A stretch of 64,000 bases of DNA from Pelomonas cellulosilytica. GTDB taxonomy: Bacteria; Pseudomonadota; Gammaproteobacteria; Burkholderiales; Burkholderiaceae_C. The notes beneath the pieces are model-generated. The model saw nothing but the letters and a program-made list of their open reading frames with translations. It had not been told where the DNA came from and ran no database searches. Both the position numbers and the translations under genes were made by a program. Location of the stretch: NCBI RefSeq assembly GCF_021353265.1, contig NZ_JAJTWU010000006.1, forward strand, positions 248,001 through 312,000, given 5' to 3'. Positions 21,737 through 31,320 of this stretch are shown here, piece after piece. How positions within the stretch are numbered: position 1 is the stretch's first letter; every line of letters starts with the position of its first letter.

Positions 21737-24700
21737 TCATCGGCCGAGCAGCAGGTAGTCGAACAGCTGCGTGCCGCCCGCCCCGCCCAGCGGCACCAGC
21801 ATGGCCTTGAGCAGCGGCTGATCGAAGAACGACGCGAACGCGCCGCGCTGCTCGTTCTCGATCTGCGCGATGAGCCGCTTGTAGGGCTCGACCAGATCGC
21901 TCATCGGCTTGCCGCTGCCGGCCAGCCAGCGCAGGTCGGCCTGCATGGACTCCAGCGCCCGCCGCCGCGTGTTCTCGGCTGCCTGCTTGAGCAGGAAGGC
22001 CAGGCTGATCAGCGCCAGCACGTAGACGCTCACGGCCACGGCGATGGCAGGCGTCAGCGCCCAGTTGTCGAACAGCCGGCTTCGCGCAACGACCAGCAGC
22101 GCCAGCACGACGAAAGGTCCGATGACGAGCCGGGCGACCGGCGCGCTGCGGCGGGCCACCACCTGCACGTCGATCCAGTCGTCCAGCAATGTGTGCCTCG
22201 GAAAGCCGCCTTCGGCTTTAGTCCGCTCTTCGGGCCGGGCGTTGAAGCGATGGGACCACAGCGCCTGGTGCTCTTCGCCGAGCGAACGGGCGAACATCTC
22301 GATGGTCGCGTCAGGGTAGAAGCTGCGGCCGGCGTTGAGGTGGCGTACGAAGCGCGTCAGCAGCAAGATGGCATCGGCCACGGCCACGATGAGCAGCGGC
22401 AGCATCAGCAGGATGACGTAGAGCGTGGCCTTGACGATCTGGCGGTGCTCCTTGCCGCGCACCGGAACTTCCGGGATCTGCCCTTCGGACAAGCCGAGGA
22501 ACAGCAGCCCGACGAGGCAGATCGTCACGACGAACCACACCAGCACCCGGGCGGCCCGTGGCCGGGCTTCGCCGCGATCACCGTATTCCCGCCACAGCTG
22601 GCTGAAGTCGCAGCTGTAACCCACGCCCGGCCGCCAGAACAGCACGCTCACGTGCGTGAACCAGCCTTTGGCCAGATGGCGCAACGTGCTGCGCGAGACG
22701 GCCGTCGGCGCGGTGCGCTGCAGGCCCAGCCAGACCGAGTCTTCGCGCAGGCGCTGCAAAGTGCAGGCCCAGGCCCAGTCCAGCGTCCAGAAGATGGTGA
22801 ACAGCGCCAGCAGATGGATGAGATGCGACGGCCAGGCGCTGACGCCCTCTAGCCAGGCGACCGGCTCGCAGGTGCTGCAGAGTTCGTCGCTGTGCCAGCC
22901 TTCGGTCGGCCAGGCCAGTGCCAGCCACCCGCCCGCCATCATCAGCAGCACAACGAGGTGCAGCCGGTCCACGCCCGCCGGCTGTGGCGCTGGTGGCGGC
23001 TCTTCCCGGCGGGCGGACAGCAGCGCGGGCAACACGGCCAGCAGCGCGCTGAAGGCCGCCAGGCTCGCCAGCAGCAGCGCATGGATGAAATCGAGGCGGC
23101 TGGGCAGCACGAACTCAATGAGGCTGGCCAGCACGTACGAGAACAGTCCCGCATGCAAGGCCACCAGCACGATCGCCGTCATGTCCATCTGCGGCTGATT
23201 GGTCGGCGTCGGCACGCGAAGGAAGACACGCCTGGCCTGCTTGATGGCCGGCGTGGACGGCCACACCAGCAGCATCGTGCCTGTCAGCACGACGAGCAAC
23301 GCGGCCACCAGCATGCGGCTGGTGTTGCTGCCGGGCGGCCGCGCCTGCAGCGCATAGCCGTCCAGCGGCACGGCGTTGCTGCGCCCGATCTCGTACAGCG
23401 ACGGCTTCTCCAGCACCTTCTCCAACGCCTCACGCTCGCGCTGCTTGCAGCCCTCGTCGCGGCAGCCGGCACGTCGCGCTGCGACGTAGGTGCTGGTCTG
23501 GTAGATGTCGCGCAGCGGCGGCGTGCCGGCCTGCAGGTTGAGCGGCGGGGACTCGCCACGCTCCTGGGCCTGCCTGGACTGCGGCGGCGGCGCGTAGAAC
23601 GCCAACGGCAGGCTGCTGGCCACGACGAGGTTGCGCGTGAAGGCCTGCGTGCGCGGGTGCAGGTAGCGCGCATCCATGTCCGTCGTGAAGAACATGCGGT
23701 CCGAGAAGTCCTCGTGCAGTGCCTGCAGCACGAGCAGCTTGTCATGCACGTCATTGGCGAAGATGCCGATGGCGCCGATCGGCGGCAGCCGGGGGTCGGT
23801 TTCACTGCGCTTGAGTTCGGCGCCGAGGCGGCGCAGGTAGTCGAGCTGGTCCCGGCTCTCCGGCCACTCCAGCGTGGTGGACGGCTTGGCGGCGACCGGG
23901 GTGGCAGTGGTGGTCTCACGCGTGGTCACGCCGTCCAGCCCGCGGAAGAAATACACGACCTCGGGCTTGAGCTGGTCGTTGCCGCCCTGGGCCAGCCGGT
24001 ATTGCAGCTCGGCCACCAGCGACTGCGCGTAAAGCGAGTCCCGCTCAGCCACGATGACAACCCGGCGCTGGCTGCTGGGCGACAGCCGCTGGCGGATCTC
24101 GACGTCGAGCCGGCGGATCAGTTCGCCATCGTTGCCGACCGTGCGCTGCAGTACGACCGACCGGTTCTCCTGGGTGATCTGGCTGAACTGCTCGGTGACG
24201 AAGGCATCGAGGTCCTGCTTGTTCAGCTCGGCCAACATGCGGTTGGGGGCCGTGGAGGCGGAGTTGTAGAACTCCGCCCACGACAGCAGCCTGTAGCCAT
24301 TCTTCACATCCTCCGGCAGCGCCAGGCCCTCCGGCTGTCCCGGCGGGGCACAACGCTCGGCAGCCGGCGAGCTGGCGCCGGCCGGCACGAGCGCGCGGTC
24401 GGCCGCGCAACGCAAGTCGGCCAGCGCGGTGCGCAGTGCGTCGGTCGACGAAGGGCCGATGACGGCCAGGTGCGGCGGGCGGCCATCGTTGAACTTCGGG
24501 CTGGCGGTGTTGCGTGCCTTCGCCCCCATGACCTGCTCGGTCACGCGCGCCAGCGAGTCGAGCTTGCGCTGCGGCAGCGAGTTCTCGTCCACCCACAGCA
24601 CCGCAACCTGCGCGTAGCGGGATCGACCTCCCTTGCCCGGCTTGTCGCGAGGCCCGGTGCGTTGCGACAGCAGCTCGTACGGCACGACGAAGCGCTCCGT

Positions 24701-25339
24701 CGATTTGGCCGGCGCGCTGGCCGCTGAAGCCGGCGCGGCCGGCGGGGCGCTGGCCTTGTCGGCAGGGCTGTCAGCCAGGGCCAGCGTCTTCGCCTTGGCC
24801 GGCGCACTGGCGGCGACGGCCGGCGGCAGCAGGTCGAACTCCAGCAGGCTCAGCCGCTCGGCGTTGTCGGGCACGTAGTCCATCGACAGCAGGCCGGCCA
24901 GCGTGGCGTAACGCAGCCGGCGACGGGCCTCCTCGGCGCCGACGAAGTCGGCGCCCGGCAGCAGGCCCAGCACGATGAGCGTGTCATCCAGGCTCTGGTC
25001 GTGGTCGCGGTCCAGCTTGGCGAGCATGCGGTGCGGGTCCCGCACCTCGGCCACGCGGTCCAGGCAGTCCACGTCGGTGTCCTTAGACGCCTGCTTGCGA
25101 AAGCGCTCGCAGCGCTCGGCGCGCTCGCCTTCATAACGGCGCAACGCCGCGAAAGGGTCCTCCCACAGCCGGGCGTTGACCTCAAGCTCCGGGTCCAGCG
25201 GCGCCAGCGCGCGCGGCTTCTCGGCCGGCCGCAGCGGCTCGAACGCATGCGGCACCAGTTGCGTGCTGGCCACGAAGGCGACCAGCACGGCCGCGCTCGC
25301 CCACGGAAACCCGCCAATGCCGCCCTTGGCCTCTGCCAT
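21737..25339 (-). CDS. Large membrane protein with periplasmic binding-protein-like region
   Basis: 1200 residues. One N-terminal membrane helix (about 12-30) precedes a soluble region to about residue 650. That region contains Rossmann-like strands LAVIGPSSTDALRTAL, RRVVIVAERDSLYAQSLVAE and IGAIGIFANDVHDKLLVLQAL. It also carries MFFTTDMDARYLHP...TRNLVVASS and PPLRDIYQTSTYVAA. These recall type I periplasmic ligand-binding domains. About ten membrane helices fill the C-terminal half, with cytoplasmic loops and a Cys pair (CSTCEP). Function unknown; a receptor or signalling platform is inference. A GGGAG ribosome site is near the ATG. It follows hslO on the same strand, 121 nt away. Confidence 0.75.
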   Translation of the reverse strand: MAEAKGGIGGFPWASAAVLVAFVASTQLVPHAFEPLRPAEKPRALAPLDPELEVNARLWEDPFAALRRYEGERAERCERFRKQASKDTDVDCLDRVAEVRDPHRMLAKLDRDHDQSLDDTLIVLGLLPGADFVGAEEARRRLRYATLAGLLSMDYVPDNAERLSLLEFDLLPPAVAASAPAKAKTLALADSPADKASAPPAAPASAASAPAKSTERFVVPYELLSQRTGPRDKPGKGGRSRYAQVAVLWVDENSLPQRKLDSLARVTEQVMGAKARNTASPKFNDGRPPHLAVIGPSSTDALRTALADLRCAADRALVPAGASSPAAERCAPPGQPEGLALPEDVKNGYRLLSWAEFYNSASTAPNRMLAELNKQDLDAFVTEQFSQITQENRSVVLQRTVGNDGELIRRLDVEIRQRLSPSSQRRVVIVAERDSLYAQSLVAELQYRLAQGGNDQLKPEVVYFFRGLDGVTTRETTTATPVAAKPSTTLEWPESRDQLDYLRRLGAELKRSETDPRLPPIGAIGIFANDVHDKLLVLQALHEDFSDRMFFTTDMDARYLHPRTQAFTRNLVVASSLPLAFYAPPPQSRQAQERGESPPLNLQAGTPPLRDIYQTSTYVAARRAGCRDEGCKQREREALEKVLEKPSLYEIGRSNAVPLDGYALQARPPGSNTSRMLVAALLVVLTGTMLLVWPSTPAIKQARRVFLRVPTPTNQPQMDMTAIVLVALHAGLFSYVLASLIEFVLPSRLDFIHALLLASLAAFSALLAVLPALLSARREEPPPAPQPAGVDRLHLVVLLMMAGGWLALAWPTEGWHSDELCSTCEPVAWLEGVSAWPSHLIHLLALFTIFWTLDWAWACTLQRLREDSVWLGLQRTAPTAVSRSTLRHLAKGWFTHVSVLFWRPGVGYSCDFSQLWREYGDRGEARPRAARVLVWFVVTICLVGLLFLGLSEGQIPEVPVRGKEHRQIVKATLYVILLMLPLLIVAVADAILLLTRFVRHLNAGRSFYPDATIEMFARSLGEEHQALWSHRFNARPEERTKAEGGFPRHTLLDDWIDVQVVARRSAPVARLVIGPFVVLALLVVARSRLFDNWALTPAIAVAVSVYVLALISLAFLLKQAAENTRRRALESMQADLRWLAGSGKPMSDLVEPYKRLIAQIENEQRGAFASFFDQPLLKAMLVPLGGAGGTQLFDYLLLGR

Positions 25340-25460
25340 CGCCCGCTCCCGTCCCGCGTGTTCGCGGGTCAAGCCGGCAAGGTGTCAGCTCGACAAGATC
25401 GCGTCAATGACCGGACGGCGCCGCATCCTCACAGTGCATGAGGCGCACGTTGCGGGTCGG

Positions 25461-26411
25461 CTACTGCAGCGTGCCGCCCTCGGGCTGGCTGCCCGGCGCG
25501 AACAAGGCGCCCACGTCCACAGCATCGAAGCGATAGTGCCGACCGCAGAAGTCGCAGCCGATCTCGATGTCGCCCCGCTCGGCCAGCACGCTGTCGGCCT
25601 CCTCGCGGCCCAGGCCCAGCAGCATCTGCCCCACGCGCTCGCGCGAACAGGTGCAGGCGAAGCGCGGCGTCTGCGGCTCGAAGCGGGTGACCGTCTCCTC
25701 CCAGAACAATCGGCGCAGCACGGTGTCGGCGTCCAGCGTCAGCAGTTCCTCGGCCGTCAAAGTGGCGGCCAGCATCGAGATGCGGTTGAAAGCGTCCGAC
25801 AGGCCGATGTCGTCTTCGTTGCGGCGGCCCTCAAGGTTGCCCTCGCCCTCCACCGGAAGCCGCTGGATCAATAGACCCGCGGCGATGTCGCCGTTGGCCG
25901 CGAGCACAAGCTTGGTGTCCAGCTGCTCGGACTGCAGCATGTAGTGCTCCAGCACCTCGCTCATCTTCTGCAGCGGCTCGCGCTGGTCGCCGTGCAGCGG
26001 CACGACGCCCTGGTACGGCTGCTGGCCGGGCAGGCGGTCCTTGGGGTCCAGCGTGATCGCGCAGCGGCCCTGGCCGTGCAGGTTCATCATTGCCTCCAGC
26101 GTCGCGCCGGGCTGAACGCCGCCCACGCACTTGGCCGTCACGCGGAACGTCAGGTCGTGCTGCGCCTCCGCCACCGCCAGCTTGACGGGGCCGTCACCGA
26201 ACACCTGCAGCACCAGCGAGCCGTTGAACTTGATGTTGGCCTGCATCAGCACGGCCGCGGCGCTCATCTCACCGAGCAGGTCGCGCAGCTCGGGCGGGTA
26301 TTCGTGGCCGGGCTCGCGGCGCGACAGCACCTCGCGCCACGACTCGGTCAGCCGCACCAGCATGCCTCGCACCGGCAGGCCGTCAAACAGGAACTTGTGC
26401 AATTCACTCAT
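25461..26411 (-). CDS. hslO: 33 kDa redox-regulated chaperone Hsp33
   Basis: 316 residues. A holdase activated by oxidation and unfolding stress. The C-terminal zinc switch is intact: a CTCS pair (CxC) and CDFC (CxxC) 34 residues on, the standard four cysteines. The N-terminal domain shows [18 protein letters not shown] and [22 protein letters not shown]. The start overlaps the stop of the upstream gamma-carbonic-anhydrase-like gene by 4 nt (ATGA), so the two are co-expressed. Confidence 0.96.
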   Translation of the reverse strand: MSELHKFLFDGLPVRGMLVRLTESWREVLSRREPGHEYPPELRDLLGEMSAAAVLMQANIKFNGSLVLQVFGDGPVKLAVAEAQHDLTFRVTAKCVGGVQPGATLEAMMNLHGQGRCAITLDPKDRLPGQQPYQGVVPLHGDQREPLQKMSEVLEHYMLQSEQLDTKLVLAANGDIAAGLLIQRLPVEGEGNLEGRRNEDDIGLSDAFNRISMLAATLTAEELLTLDADTVLRRLFWEETVTRFEPQTPRFACTCSRERVGQMLLGLGREEADSVLAERGDIEIGCDFCGRHYRFDAVDVGALFAPGSQPEGGTLQ

Positions 26412-26932
26412 CGGATTCTTTTCAGGCCGGCGGCATACCGGCGGCCGTTGTTGACGTAATGGGCGGCGCTGGCCTTCAGCCCCGCGATCTGCGCCTCGGT
26501 CAGCTCGCGCACGACCTTGGCCGGCGCGCCGACGATCAGCGAGCCGTCGGGGAACTCTTTGCCCTCGGTGACGAGCGCACCCGCACCGACGATGCAATTG
26601 CGGCCGATGCGGGCGCCATTCAAGACGATGGCCCCGATGCCGATGAGGCTTTCGTCGCCGACCGCGCAGCCGTGCAGCATGACCTGATGACCCACGGTGA
26701 CGTTCTCGCCCAGCACCAGCGGGAACCCATGGTCGGCATGCAGCACCGAGCCGTCCTGGATGTTGGAGCCGGCGCCGATGGTCAGCGTGTCGCTGTCGCC
26801 GCGAAGCACCGCGTTGAACCAGATGCTGACGCCCTCGCCGAGCGTCACGCGGCCAATGACCTCGGCGCTGTCGGCGACGAACGCGGATGCCGGCACCTCG
26901 GGGAGGTGGTCGTCGAGCTGGTAGATCGCCAT
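26408..26932 (-). CDS. Gamma carbonic anhydrase family protein
   Basis: 174 residues of left-handed beta-helix hexapeptide repeats, with a C-terminal helix. The YrdA/CaiE-like signature is present: [27 protein letters not shown], then [12 protein letters not shown]. The His in HADHG and the H-x4-H in GHQVMLH are the likely metal ligands. Activity of the YrdA branch is uncertain. The ATG at 26932 fits the family ([14 protein letters not shown]). It is divergent from the DUF455 gene across 41 nt and overlaps hslO. Confidence 0.93.
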   Translation of the reverse strand: MAIYQLDDHLPEVPASAFVADSAEVIGRVTLGEGVSIWFNAVLRGDSDTLTIGAGSNIQDGSVLHADHGFPLVLGENVTVGHQVMLHGCAVGDESLIGIGAIVLNGARIGRNCIVGAGALVTEGKEFPDGSLIVGAPAKVVRELTEAQIAGLKASAAHYVNNGRRYAAGLKRIR

Positions 26933-26961
26933 CGCAGGCCTCCCGTCAAAACCGGCGATTC

Positions 26962-26967
26962 TAAAAT
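26962..26967 (+). promoter_or_regulatory. -10 box suggesting leaderless transcript of the DUF455 gene
   Basis: TAAAAT ends 7 nt before the ATG at 26974. A start site at the usual distance falls on or next to the start codon, and there is no Shine-Dalgarno sequence. The -35 region is weak. Confidence 0.4.
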
Positions 26968-26973
26968 TCACCG

Positions 26974-27750
26974 ATGTCCGACCTCCGCCTGGCCACGCTC
27001 GGCCCGCTGCTGATTGCCGATGCGCCCGCCAAGGCGCAAGCCACGCTGACACTGGACGCTGCCGCGCCTATCGATGCCGACGCGCTGCTCGCCGAGCCCG
27101 CCGGCATCCCCGGCCGGCCCGAGCTCCCTCGCCTCGTGGCCCACACCACGCTAAAGCCCCCGCCACTGAACACGCCGGCCGGCGTCGCGGCGCTGGTGCA
27201 TGCCATCGCCCACATCGAACTCAACGCCATCGACCTGGCGCTGGACATCTGCTGGCGCTTCCCAGGCATGCCGGAGGCGTTCTACCGCGACTGGCTCCGC
27301 ATCGCGCAGGAGGAGGCCACGCACTTCACGCTGCTGCGCGATCACCTGCTGGCACTGGGCTTCGACTACGGCCGCTTCGACGCCCACAACGCGTTGTGGG
27401 ACATGGCCGAGCGCACGAAACACGATCTGCTGGCCCGCATCGCCCTCGTACCGCGCACGCTGGAAGCCCGCGGCCTGGACGCCTCGCCGGGCGTGCGCGC
27501 CAAGCTGGTGGGCGCCGGCGACAAGCGCGCCGGCGCCATCCTCGACGTCATCCTGCGCGACGAGATCGGCCATGTGGCCGCTGGCAACCGCTGGTACCGC
27601 TTCCTGTGCGAGCAGCGCGGGCTGGATCCGGTCACGACCTACGCCGAGCTGGCTGCGCGCCACCAGGCGCCGCGGCTGCGCGCACCGTTCAACCTGGCGG
27701 CCAGACGCGCCGCCGGCTTCACGGACGAGGAACTCGCCGCGCTGGGTTGA
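26974..27750 (+). CDS. DUF455 ferritin-like domain protein
   Basis: 258 residues, DUF455. The ferritin-like diiron pattern is present: [12 protein letters not shown] near residue 80, EEATHF near 113 and DEIGHV near 190. These could give two Glu and two His metal ligands. The family is related to MiaE-like hydroxylases, but function is unproven. The gene begins right after a -10 box, probably leaderless. Confidence 0.88.
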   Translation: MSDLRLATLGPLLIADAPAKAQATLTLDAAAPIDADALLAEPAGIPGRPELPRLVAHTTLKPPPLNTPAGVAALVHAIAHIELNAIDLALDICWRFPGMPEAFYRDWLRIAQEEATHFTLLRDHLLALGFDYGRFDAHNALWDMAERTKHDLLARIALVPRTLEARGLDASPGVRAKLVGAGDKRAGAILDVILRDEIGHVAAGNRWYRFLCEQRGLDPVTTYAELAARHQAPRLRAPFNLAARRAAGFTDEELAALG

Positions 27751-27783
27751 CCCGCATCGCCCCGGCCCGCCTGGACGCCACAA

Positions 27784-27801
27784 TCTGACCAACCTGTCAG
27801 A
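27784..27801. promoter_or_regulatory. Inverted repeat upstream of aminotransferase gene
   Basis: TCTGAC-N6-GTCAGA, a perfect 6-bp dyad, centred about 42 nt before the aminotransferase ATG. A possible transcription-factor operator. No regulator gene is adjacent. Confidence 0.4.
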
Positions 27802-27833
27802 ATTACCGCTTCACCACCCGCCCGGAGACCCGC

Positions 27834-29150
27834 ATGAGTGCCGACGCGTCCCGCCTTGACGCCTACTGGATGCCGTTCACCGCCAACCGGCAGTTCAAGC
27901 AGGCGCCGCGCCTGCTGACGCGGGCGGATGGCATGTTCTTCCGCGACGACAAGGGCCGCGAGGTGCTGGACGGCATCGCTGGCCTGTGGTGCGTCAACGC
28001 GGGCCACAACCGGCCGCGCATCGTGCAGGCCATCCAGAACCAGGCGGCGGAGCTGGACTTCGCGCCGCCGTTCCAGATGGGCCATCCCAAGGCCTTCGAG
28101 CTGGCCGACCGGCTGGCACGGCTGACGCCCGCGGGCCTCAACCGCATCTTCTTCACGAACTCCGGCTCCGAGTCCGTCGAGACGGCGCTGAAGATGGCCA
28201 TCGCATACCACCGCGTGCGCGGTGAAGGTGCCCGCACCCGCCTCATCGGCCGCGAGCGCGGCTACCACGGCGTCAATTTCGGCGGCATCTCGGTGGGCGG
28301 CATGGTGGCCAACCGCAAGATGTTTGGCAGCCTGCTGGCCGGCGTGGACCACATCCGCCACACGCACGACGCCGCGCGCAACGCCTTCACCGTCGGCCAA
28401 CCCGCGCACGGCGCCGAGTTCGCCGACGACCTGGAGCGCCTCGTCGCGCTGCACGACGCCAGCACCATCGCGGCCGTCATCGTCGAACCCGTAGCAGGCT
28501 CCACCGGCGTGCTGATCCCGCCCCAGGGCTATCTGCAGCGGCTGCGAGACATCTGCGACAAGCACGGCATTCTGCTGATCTTCGACGAGGTCATCACCGG
28601 TTTCGGCCGGACGGGCCAGCCCTTCGCGGCCCAGACCTTCGGCGTGACGCCCGACCTGATGACGGTGGCCAAGGGCCTGACCAACGGCTGCGTGCCGATG
28701 GGCGCGGTCATCGCGCAGCAGAAGATCCACGACACCTTCATGACAGGGCCGGAACACCTCATCGAGTTCTTTCACGGCTACACCTACTCCGCCCACCCGC
28801 TGGCCTGCGCCGCCGGCCTGGCGACGCTGGATACCTACGCCGAGGACGGCTTGCTGACGCGCGCCGCCTCGATGGAGGCCGAGTTCGCGCAGGCGCTGCT
28901 CTCGCTGCGCGACGAGCCCAACGTGATCGACATCCGCAACATCGGCCTGGTCGGCGGCATCGAGCTGAAGCCGCTGGACGGCCAGCCCGCCAAGCGCGCG
29001 TTCGACATCTTCCTGGACTGCTGGGACCAGGGCCTGCTCATCCGCACGACGGGCGACACCATCGCGCTGTCGCCGCCGCTCATCATCGAGAGCGGCCACA
29101 TCGCACGCATCATCGACACCTTGCGGGCCGCGCTGCGGCGCGCCGCCTGA
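27834..29150 (+). CDS. aptA: Omega-amino acid--pyruvate aminotransferase (class III)
   Basis: 438 residues. PLP enzyme of the class III fold, of the type that takes beta-alanine or other omega-amines to pyruvate. Residues near the start (DAYWMPFTANRQFKQAPR) and FFTNSGSESVETALKMA are typical of the beta-alanine:pyruvate branch. LIFDEVITGFGRTG and the PLP lysine in MTVAKGLTNG are intact. The gene symbol is by similarity to the family; substrate preference cannot be confirmed. The gene is followed after 15 nt by a phytase-like esterase gene. Confidence 0.88.
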   Translation: MSADASRLDAYWMPFTANRQFKQAPRLLTRADGMFFRDDKGREVLDGIAGLWCVNAGHNRPRIVQAIQNQAAELDFAPPFQMGHPKAFELADRLARLTPAGLNRIFFTNSGSESVETALKMAIAYHRVRGEGARTRLIGRERGYHGVNFGGISVGGMVANRKMFGSLLAGVDHIRHTHDAARNAFTVGQPAHGAEFADDLERLVALHDASTIAAVIVEPVAGSTGVLIPPQGYLQRLRDICDKHGILLIFDEVITGFGRTGQPFAAQTFGVTPDLMTVAKGLTNGCVPMGAVIAQQKIHDTFMTGPEHLIEFFHGYTYSAHPLACAAGLATLDTYAEDGLLTRAASMEAEFAQALLSLRDEPNVIDIRNIGLVGGIELKPLDGQPAKRAFDIFLDCWDQGLLIRTTGDTIALSPPLIIESGHIARIIDTLRAALRRAA

Positions 29151-29165
29151 GACAACTGCTCCCCC

Positions 29166-30314
29166 ATGAAATGGCTACTCGCCCTGCTGATTGCAGGGTC
29201 CGCCCACGCGCAAACCCTGGGCTATCTCGGCCAGCAGATCGTGCCCACCAGCGCCAGCTTCCACGGCGTACCGGTAGGCGGGCTGTCCAGCATCGACTAC
29301 GTGCCGACGACGGGCCACTACCTCGCCATCAGCGATGACCGCAGCGAATACGGTCCGGCGCGCTTCTACGAGCTGACGCTGGATCTGTCCAAGTTCAGCC
29401 GCAGCGCCACGCCTGGCGACGCCGGGGTCGCCTGGGTCAACATGACCACGATGCTAGACGCAGACGGCCGGCCCTTCGGCCGCAACATGGTCGACCCCGA
29501 AAGCCTGCGCCTGGACCCCAGGCGTCACCTGATTTACTGGGCCAACGAGGGTCAGCGCAAGGCCGGTGCCACGCAGAACCCGACGATGCGCCGAATGCAG
29601 CCGGACGGCGGCTATGCCGGCGACTTCCCCGTGCCGGCCTACTACCTGCCCATCGGCAGCCCCTCCGGCCGGGAGCCGGGCGACATGGGCGTCTACAACA
29701 ACCTCGCTTTCGAGAGCGTGGCCATCACGCCCGACGGCAAGACGCTGTGGACCATGACCGAGAACGGTCTGGCGCAGGACAGCCCGCCCACCGCCGTCGG
29801 CAAGGGCAGCCGCGCGCGTCTGCTGTCGTTCGACCTGGACACCGGCCGCGCCGGCGCCGAGTACGTCTACGACGTGGGGCCTGTGCCCTTCCCGCCCGCC
29901 AGGGCCGGCAGCTTCGCCACCAACGGCGTGCCGGACATGCTGGCGCTGTCGGCCACCGAGTTCATCGTCATCGAACGCGCATATGCGGTGGGCGCCGAGA
30001 CACCGGGTCGCTCACCCGTCACCGGCAAGCCCACGAGCAACACGATCAAGCTCTACCGCATCGACACGCGCGGCGCGACGGACGTGTCGGGCTGGCCCAG
30101 CATCCAGGGCCGTGACGTCGTGCCCGTCAAACGCGAGCTGCTGCTGGACCTGTCCTCGCTGACCAACGATGACGGCAGCGTGCTGGCGGTGGACAACATC
30201 GAAGGCCTGACGCTAGGCCCCGTCGTGGACGGCAAGCGCACGCTGATCCTTGTGTCGGACAACAATTTCAACCCCGAGCAGTTCACGCAGTTCATCGCGT
30301 TGACCTTGGACTAG
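29166..30314 (+). CDS. Exported phytase-like esterase family protein
   Basis: 382 residues: signal peptide 1-15 (ending AHAQ), then a beta-propeller-like domain of the esterase-like activity of phytase family. Typical stretches are GGLSSIDYVPTTGHYLAISDDRS at residues 38-60, DPESLRLDPRRHLIYWANEG and NEGLTL-like DNIEGLTLGPVVDGKRTLILVSDNN near the end. A periplasmic phosphoesterase or esterase is likely; substrate unknown. It is 15 nt downstream of the aminotransferase gene. Confidence 0.82.
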   Translation: MKWLLALLIAGSAHAQTLGYLGQQIVPTSASFHGVPVGGLSSIDYVPTTGHYLAISDDRSEYGPARFYELTLDLSKFSRSATPGDAGVAWVNMTTMLDADGRPFGRNMVDPESLRLDPRRHLIYWANEGQRKAGATQNPTMRRMQPDGGYAGDFPVPAYYLPIGSPSGREPGDMGVYNNLAFESVAITPDGKTLWTMTENGLAQDSPPTAVGKGSRARLLSFDLDTGRAGAEYVYDVGPVPFPPARAGSFATNGVPDMLALSATEFIVIERAYAVGAETPGRSPVTGKPTSNTIKLYRIDTRGATDVSGWPSIQGRDVVPVKRELLLDLSSLTNDDGSVLAVDNIEGLTLGPVVDGKRTLILVSDNNFNPEQFTQFIALTLD

Positions 30315-30423
30315 CCTCTCGCGGAGATGGCGATGGTCGTGGCATCGAGCCGCCAGCACATCGCCTGACGGGCCGGCTTTGTGGGCGGCCCGGGCCCGGT
30401 CCGACACACACCCGCCGCATCAC

Positions 30424-31311
30424 ATGCATCCCATTCCCTGGCGCGCCTATGCGCTGCTGGCCGCCAGCACCAGCCTGATCGGCAGCTATGTCGGGCTGTC
30501 CAAGCTGCTGGTGGCGGCCTTCCCCGTCTTCCTACTGGCCGGGCTCCGGTTCGCCACCGCCGCCGTGCTGATGCTGCCCTGGCTCAGGAAGCCAGCCGAC
30601 GAAGCCCCGCTGGACGCGCGCTCACGCGGCTTGCTGTTCCTGGAGTCCTTCCTCGGCAACTTCCTGTTCTCCATCTGCATGCTGTTCGGCCTGCGGCAGA
30701 GCTCGGCCGTCGTGGCCGGCGTCATCATGGCCGGCATCCCCGCGGCCGTCGCGCTACTGAGCTGGGCGGTGCTGCGAGAGAAGCCCACCGGCCGCGTCTG
30801 GGGCGGCATCGGCTGCGCCGTCGCGGGCATCGCGCTCGTCGCGGCCGGCCGCGAAGGCGGTGCCGACACCTCGCCGCTAGGGGCTGCGCTGCTCGTGGCC
30901 GCCGTGTTCTGCGAGGCCAGCTATGTCGTCATCGGCAAGAAGCTCACGGCCGGCCTCAGCCCCCGGCGCATCAGCGCACTGATCAATCTGTGGGGCCTGG
31001 TGCTGGTGTCGCCGCTGGCGCTGTGGCAGGCGGCCAGCTTCGACTTCACGGCGCCCGAGCCGCACCACTGGGGCCTGCTGCTGTACTACGCAGCCACCGC
31101 CAGCGTCTTCACCGTCTGGCTGTGGATGGCCGGCCTGAAGGGCCTGCCCGCAGCCCAGGCCGGCGTGTTCATGGTGTTCCTGCCCCTCAGCACGGCGCTC
31201 GTCGGGCTGCTGATGGGCGAGTCGCTGTCCGGCCCGCAGGCGCTGGCCTACGGGCTGGCACTGGCCGGCGTGCTGCTGGCGACATGGCCGGGGCGCGGCG
31301 CGCGTCGGTAG
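30424..31311 (+). CDS. EamA/DMT-family transporter
   Basis: 295 residues with about ten hydrophobic helices arranged as two five-helix EamA repeats (YALLAASTSLIGSYVGLSK... and a second copy after residue 150). Drug/metabolite transporters of this type usually export amino acids or small metabolites. The repeat boundary REGGADTSPLGAALLVAAVF is typical. Followed after 9 nt by a PIG-L deacetylase gene. Confidence 0.88.
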   Translation: MHPIPWRAYALLAASTSLIGSYVGLSKLLVAAFPVFLLAGLRFATAAVLMLPWLRKPADEAPLDARSRGLLFLESFLGNFLFSICMLFGLRQSSAVVAGVIMAGIPAAVALLSWAVLREKPTGRVWGGIGCAVAGIALVAAGREGGADTSPLGAALLVAAVFCEASYVVIGKKLTAGLSPRRISALINLWGLVLVSPLALWQAASFDFTAPEPHHWGLLLYYAATASVFTVWLWMAGLKGLPAAQAGVFMVFLPLSTALVGLLMGESLSGPQALAYGLALAGVLLATWPGRGARR

Positions 31312-31320
31312 GATGCCGGC

